From Planctomycetota bacterium (GTDB taxonomy: Bacteria > Planctomycetota > Phycisphaerae > FEN-1346): 5,636 nucleotides of DNA. The stretch covers positions 1 through 5,636 of the forward strand of contig JAPLMO010000233.1 of the NCBI GenBank assembly GCA_026386995.1, written 5' to 3'. The position numbers were made by a program, and so were the translations under genes. Below the pieces are notes generated by a model that had not been told where the DNA came from, ran no database searches, and saw only the letters and a list, made by a program, of their open reading frames with translations. Shown in pieces: positions 4,383-5,636 of the stretch; position 1 is the stretch's first letter, and every line of letters starts with the position of its first letter.

Positions 4383-5138
4383 TTACGGCGTGTCGAGGTC
4401 CTGCCGGAGGCGCTCGACCGAGCCGTCGGCATGCTCGACAGTGAGTTCCGCGCGGGTCTTTCCATTGCGGCCGACCTCGCCGTAGCGCGGCACGTAAGTG
4501 ACCTCGCACCGGCCCGCGGCATCGGGGCCCAGGAGCAGAAACCCCGGCGCGGCGCTATCGACCGTGCGCCGCTGGGGGATAACGGTCCGATCGCCGCTGT
4601 CTTTGACAAGCGCCAATTCGATCCCCTTCGGCGGCCCGCCCCGCGCCGCAAACCGCACTTTCACCTCCACGCGGTAGCACGTGATCTCAATCCGCTGCTC
4701 CCGGTCGGTCGGAAGGTCCGGCGTCTCCGTGCGGCCGGGATAGTGGTACCACTTGTCCTCGTTTTTGTCGTACACCCAGTCGCACTTGCCGCGCATCAGA
4801 TACGGCACGGCGTAGACTTCGTAGGTCTGGGGCCTGGGGCCGCAGCGAAAGACGTGCGTCCATCGGTAGCGGCCGTCGACCTTGGCCGTGTCGACAACGG
4901 TCTCTTCGCCGCTGATGCCAAAGACCACAAAGTCGGCCAGACCCGGATCGCACTCCAGTTCTAACGTCACCGGTTCACCGTCGTAGGCCCACTGGCGGCG
5001 CTGAAGCGAGAAACTGCCGTCCGCCGTCGCCGTATCGGCCCAGAGGCGGGCGTGGGCCGACGGTCCGCAACCGGGGCCTGCCAGGGCCATCGCGGCCAAG
5101 CCAAGGCAAGCGGCGGCATAGGAGGGCCAATGCAGCAT
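4383..5138 (-). CDS. Exported, possibly lipid-anchored protein of unknown function
   Basis: This 251-residue protein begins with a signal sequence (residues 1-20, AAACLGLAAMALA) followed by GPGC. Cys24 may be the lipidated residue, but the lipobox is poor (Gly-Pro-Gly before Cys), so ordinary secretion is possible. The rest looks all-beta and could be two Ig-like or similar sandwich domains: about 36-118 (VTLELECDPGLADFVVFG, RYRWTHVFRCG, TYEVYAVPY) and about 149-248 (IEITCYRVEVKVRFAA, GFLLLGPDAAGRCEVTYVP, AELTVEHADGSVERL). An acidic, aromatic linker DWVYDKNEDKWYHYPG lies between them. Five further cysteines are present (63, 99, 119, 154, 211). It has no motif I can assign to an enzyme. It starts 6 bases after the preceding stop. 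AAGGA lies about 12 bases before the ATG, a long spacing, so coupling to pssA is likely. It sits between lipid synthesis and hisS without an obvious functional link to either. Confidence 0.8.
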   Translation of the reverse strand: MLHWPSYAAACLGLAAMALAGPGCGPSAHARLWADTATADGSFSLQRRQWAYDGEPVTLELECDPGLADFVVFGISGEETVVDTAKVDGRYRWTHVFRCGPRPQTYEVYAVPYLMRGKCDWVYDKNEDKWYHYPGRTETPDLPTDREQRIEITCYRVEVKVRFAARGGPPKGIELALVKDSGDRTVIPQRRTVDSAAPGFLLLGPDAAGRCEVTYVPRYGEVGRNGKTRAELTVEHADGSVERLRQDLDTP

Positions 5139-5144
5139 GCTTCG

Positions 5145-5636
5145 TCAGATTCCTTTCTCTTCGGGCGCTTCCGGCGACGAGGGGCCGGCATCTTCCATGC
5201 GATCAGCGGCCCTCATTGTGCGGCCACCCCGGATCCTCCGGTAGGCGGCCATCACCGGCCCGCTGAGGGCATATCCCCCGAAGCCCACCGGTAGAATGAT
5301 TTCGCGCAACAAGAACGCCATCGCAAGCCCCAGCACCACAAGAACCAGGTGGCTAATCGGGCGCCGACCGCGAATGAACTGGTTGAGCATGTGCGAGTAC
5401 CGCACGTTAGAGACCATCAGCAGCCCGAACAGCACCGTCGCAGCCGGCAGCGCCCATAGGATGACCGCGGCGGCACAGCCCGGTTCCGTCTCGGGCCAGA
5501 AGTTCGTCAGGACGATGATCAGCGCCACGACCGCCCCCGCGGCCCCCGGCGAAGGGAGGCCCTTGAAACTCATGTGGGCCTCCTCCTCGTGCACGTTCTC
5601 CCCGTTGAAACGCGCCAGGCGTATCAGGGCGCACCC
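5145..5636 (-). CDS. pssA: CDP-diacylglycerol--serine O-phosphatidyltransferase, C-terminal part, cut by right edge
   Basis: The frame is open to the right edge, giving 163 residues of the C-terminal part. It opens with CALIRLARFN, then HMSFKGLPSPGAAG, matching the C-ALRLARFN...F-GLPSPAAAG stretch of bacterial PssA that follows the CDP-alcohol phosphotransferase motif. Further on, LLMVSNVRYSH (72-82 of the visible part) matches the LMVSNIRY block of the same family. Hydrophobic segments at about 32-45, 56-75, 96-112 and 114-132 fit an integral membrane enzyme. The final 30 residues are a charged tail. The reaction joins serine to CDP-diacylglycerol, giving phosphatidylserine for phosphatidylethanolamine synthesis. 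The catalytic Asp-rich motif lies beyond the edge. A GTG inside the frame at 5594 is not the real start, because conserved PssA sequence precedes it. Other CDP-alcohol phosphotransferases are less likely given GLPSPAAAG and VSNVRY. Confidence 0.88.
   Translation of the reverse strand, partial: GCALIRLARFNGENVHEEEAHMSFKGLPSPGAAGAVVALIIVLTNFWPETEPGCAAAVILWALPAATVLFGLLMVSNVRYSHMLNQFIRGRRPISHLVLVVLGLAMAFLLREIILPVGFGGYALSGPVMAAYRRIRGGRTMRAADRMEDAGPSSPEAPEEKGI

Noticed and set aside
3175..4485. A 436-codon open frame on the plus strand
   Set aside because: It is the antisense of hisS, which has clear class II synthetase motifs. The antisense product has no recognisable domain, and long antisense frames are expected at this GC content.
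4363..4509. A 49-codon N-terminal extension of hisS
   Set aside because: The sequence is Arg/Pro-rich and unlike HisRS, overlaps the preceding gene, and a ribosome site points to GTG 4362.
1..5636. CRISPR array, tRNA or rRNA genes, insertion sequence
   Set aside because: No regularly spaced direct repeats, no cloverleaf with a T-loop GTTCGA-type sequence, no rRNA-like stretch and no transposase motif were seen on either strand.

Overview
The window is GC-rich and every gene I can support lies on the minus strand, in one tightly packed series read from right to left. The best guess is a member of the Planctomycetota, possibly an uncultured Phycisphaerae-like lineage. The grounds are a HYExAFE-type protein (a family I associate with planctomycetes), a HisRS with a divergent motif 3, lipoproteins and membrane-anchored small proteins with no familiar name, and a GC-rich genome. 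This placement is inference; no rRNA or other phylogenetic marker is present apart from hisS.

Reading order on the minus strand: (1) 5636-5145, the C-terminal half of a PssA-like phosphatidylserine synthase, cut by the right edge; (2) 5138-4383, an exported, probably lipid-anchored all-beta protein of unknown function; (3) 4362-3088, histidyl-tRNA synthetase (hisS), whose GTG start lies well inside the longest open frame; (4) 3070-2561, a HYExAFE-type protein with a PD-(D/E)XK nuclease-like residue pattern; (5) 2540-2331, a 69-residue membrane miniprotein; (6, 7) 2285-2004 and 1961-1650, two tandem small membrane-anchored proteins that look like diverged copies of one another; (8) 1433-399, biotin synthase (bioB); (9) 406-1, the N-terminal third of a beta-ketoacyl synthase that starts inside the end of bioB and runs off the left edge. 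Gaps from pssA to the tandem pair are 6 to 45 bases, so genes 1-7 could be one transcript. bioB and the ketoacyl synthase form a second, translationally coupled unit.

The only sizeable non-coding stretch is 1434-1649, between the tandem pair and bioB. It holds three inverted repeats: a weaker hairpin, a 30-base REP-like near-palindrome, and a very stable GC-rich hairpin that pairs fully only in minus-strand RNA. It also holds a strong Shine-Dalgarno sequence with no canonical start codon, followed by a short frame whose stop overlaps the bioB start. Another perfect 8-bp hairpin sits just after the stop of the miniprotein gene.

Functionally the window joins membrane lipid synthesis (pssA), translation (hisS) and the last step of biotin synthesis (bioB plus a ketoacyl synthase that may help build the pimeloyl chain) with four or five lineage-specific genes of unknown role. 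The points most worth checking are the sharp GC drop that coincides with the C-terminal domain of hisS, the missing motif 3 arginine in that enzyme, the nuclease-like HYExAFE protein, the tandem paralogues, and the structured bioB leader.
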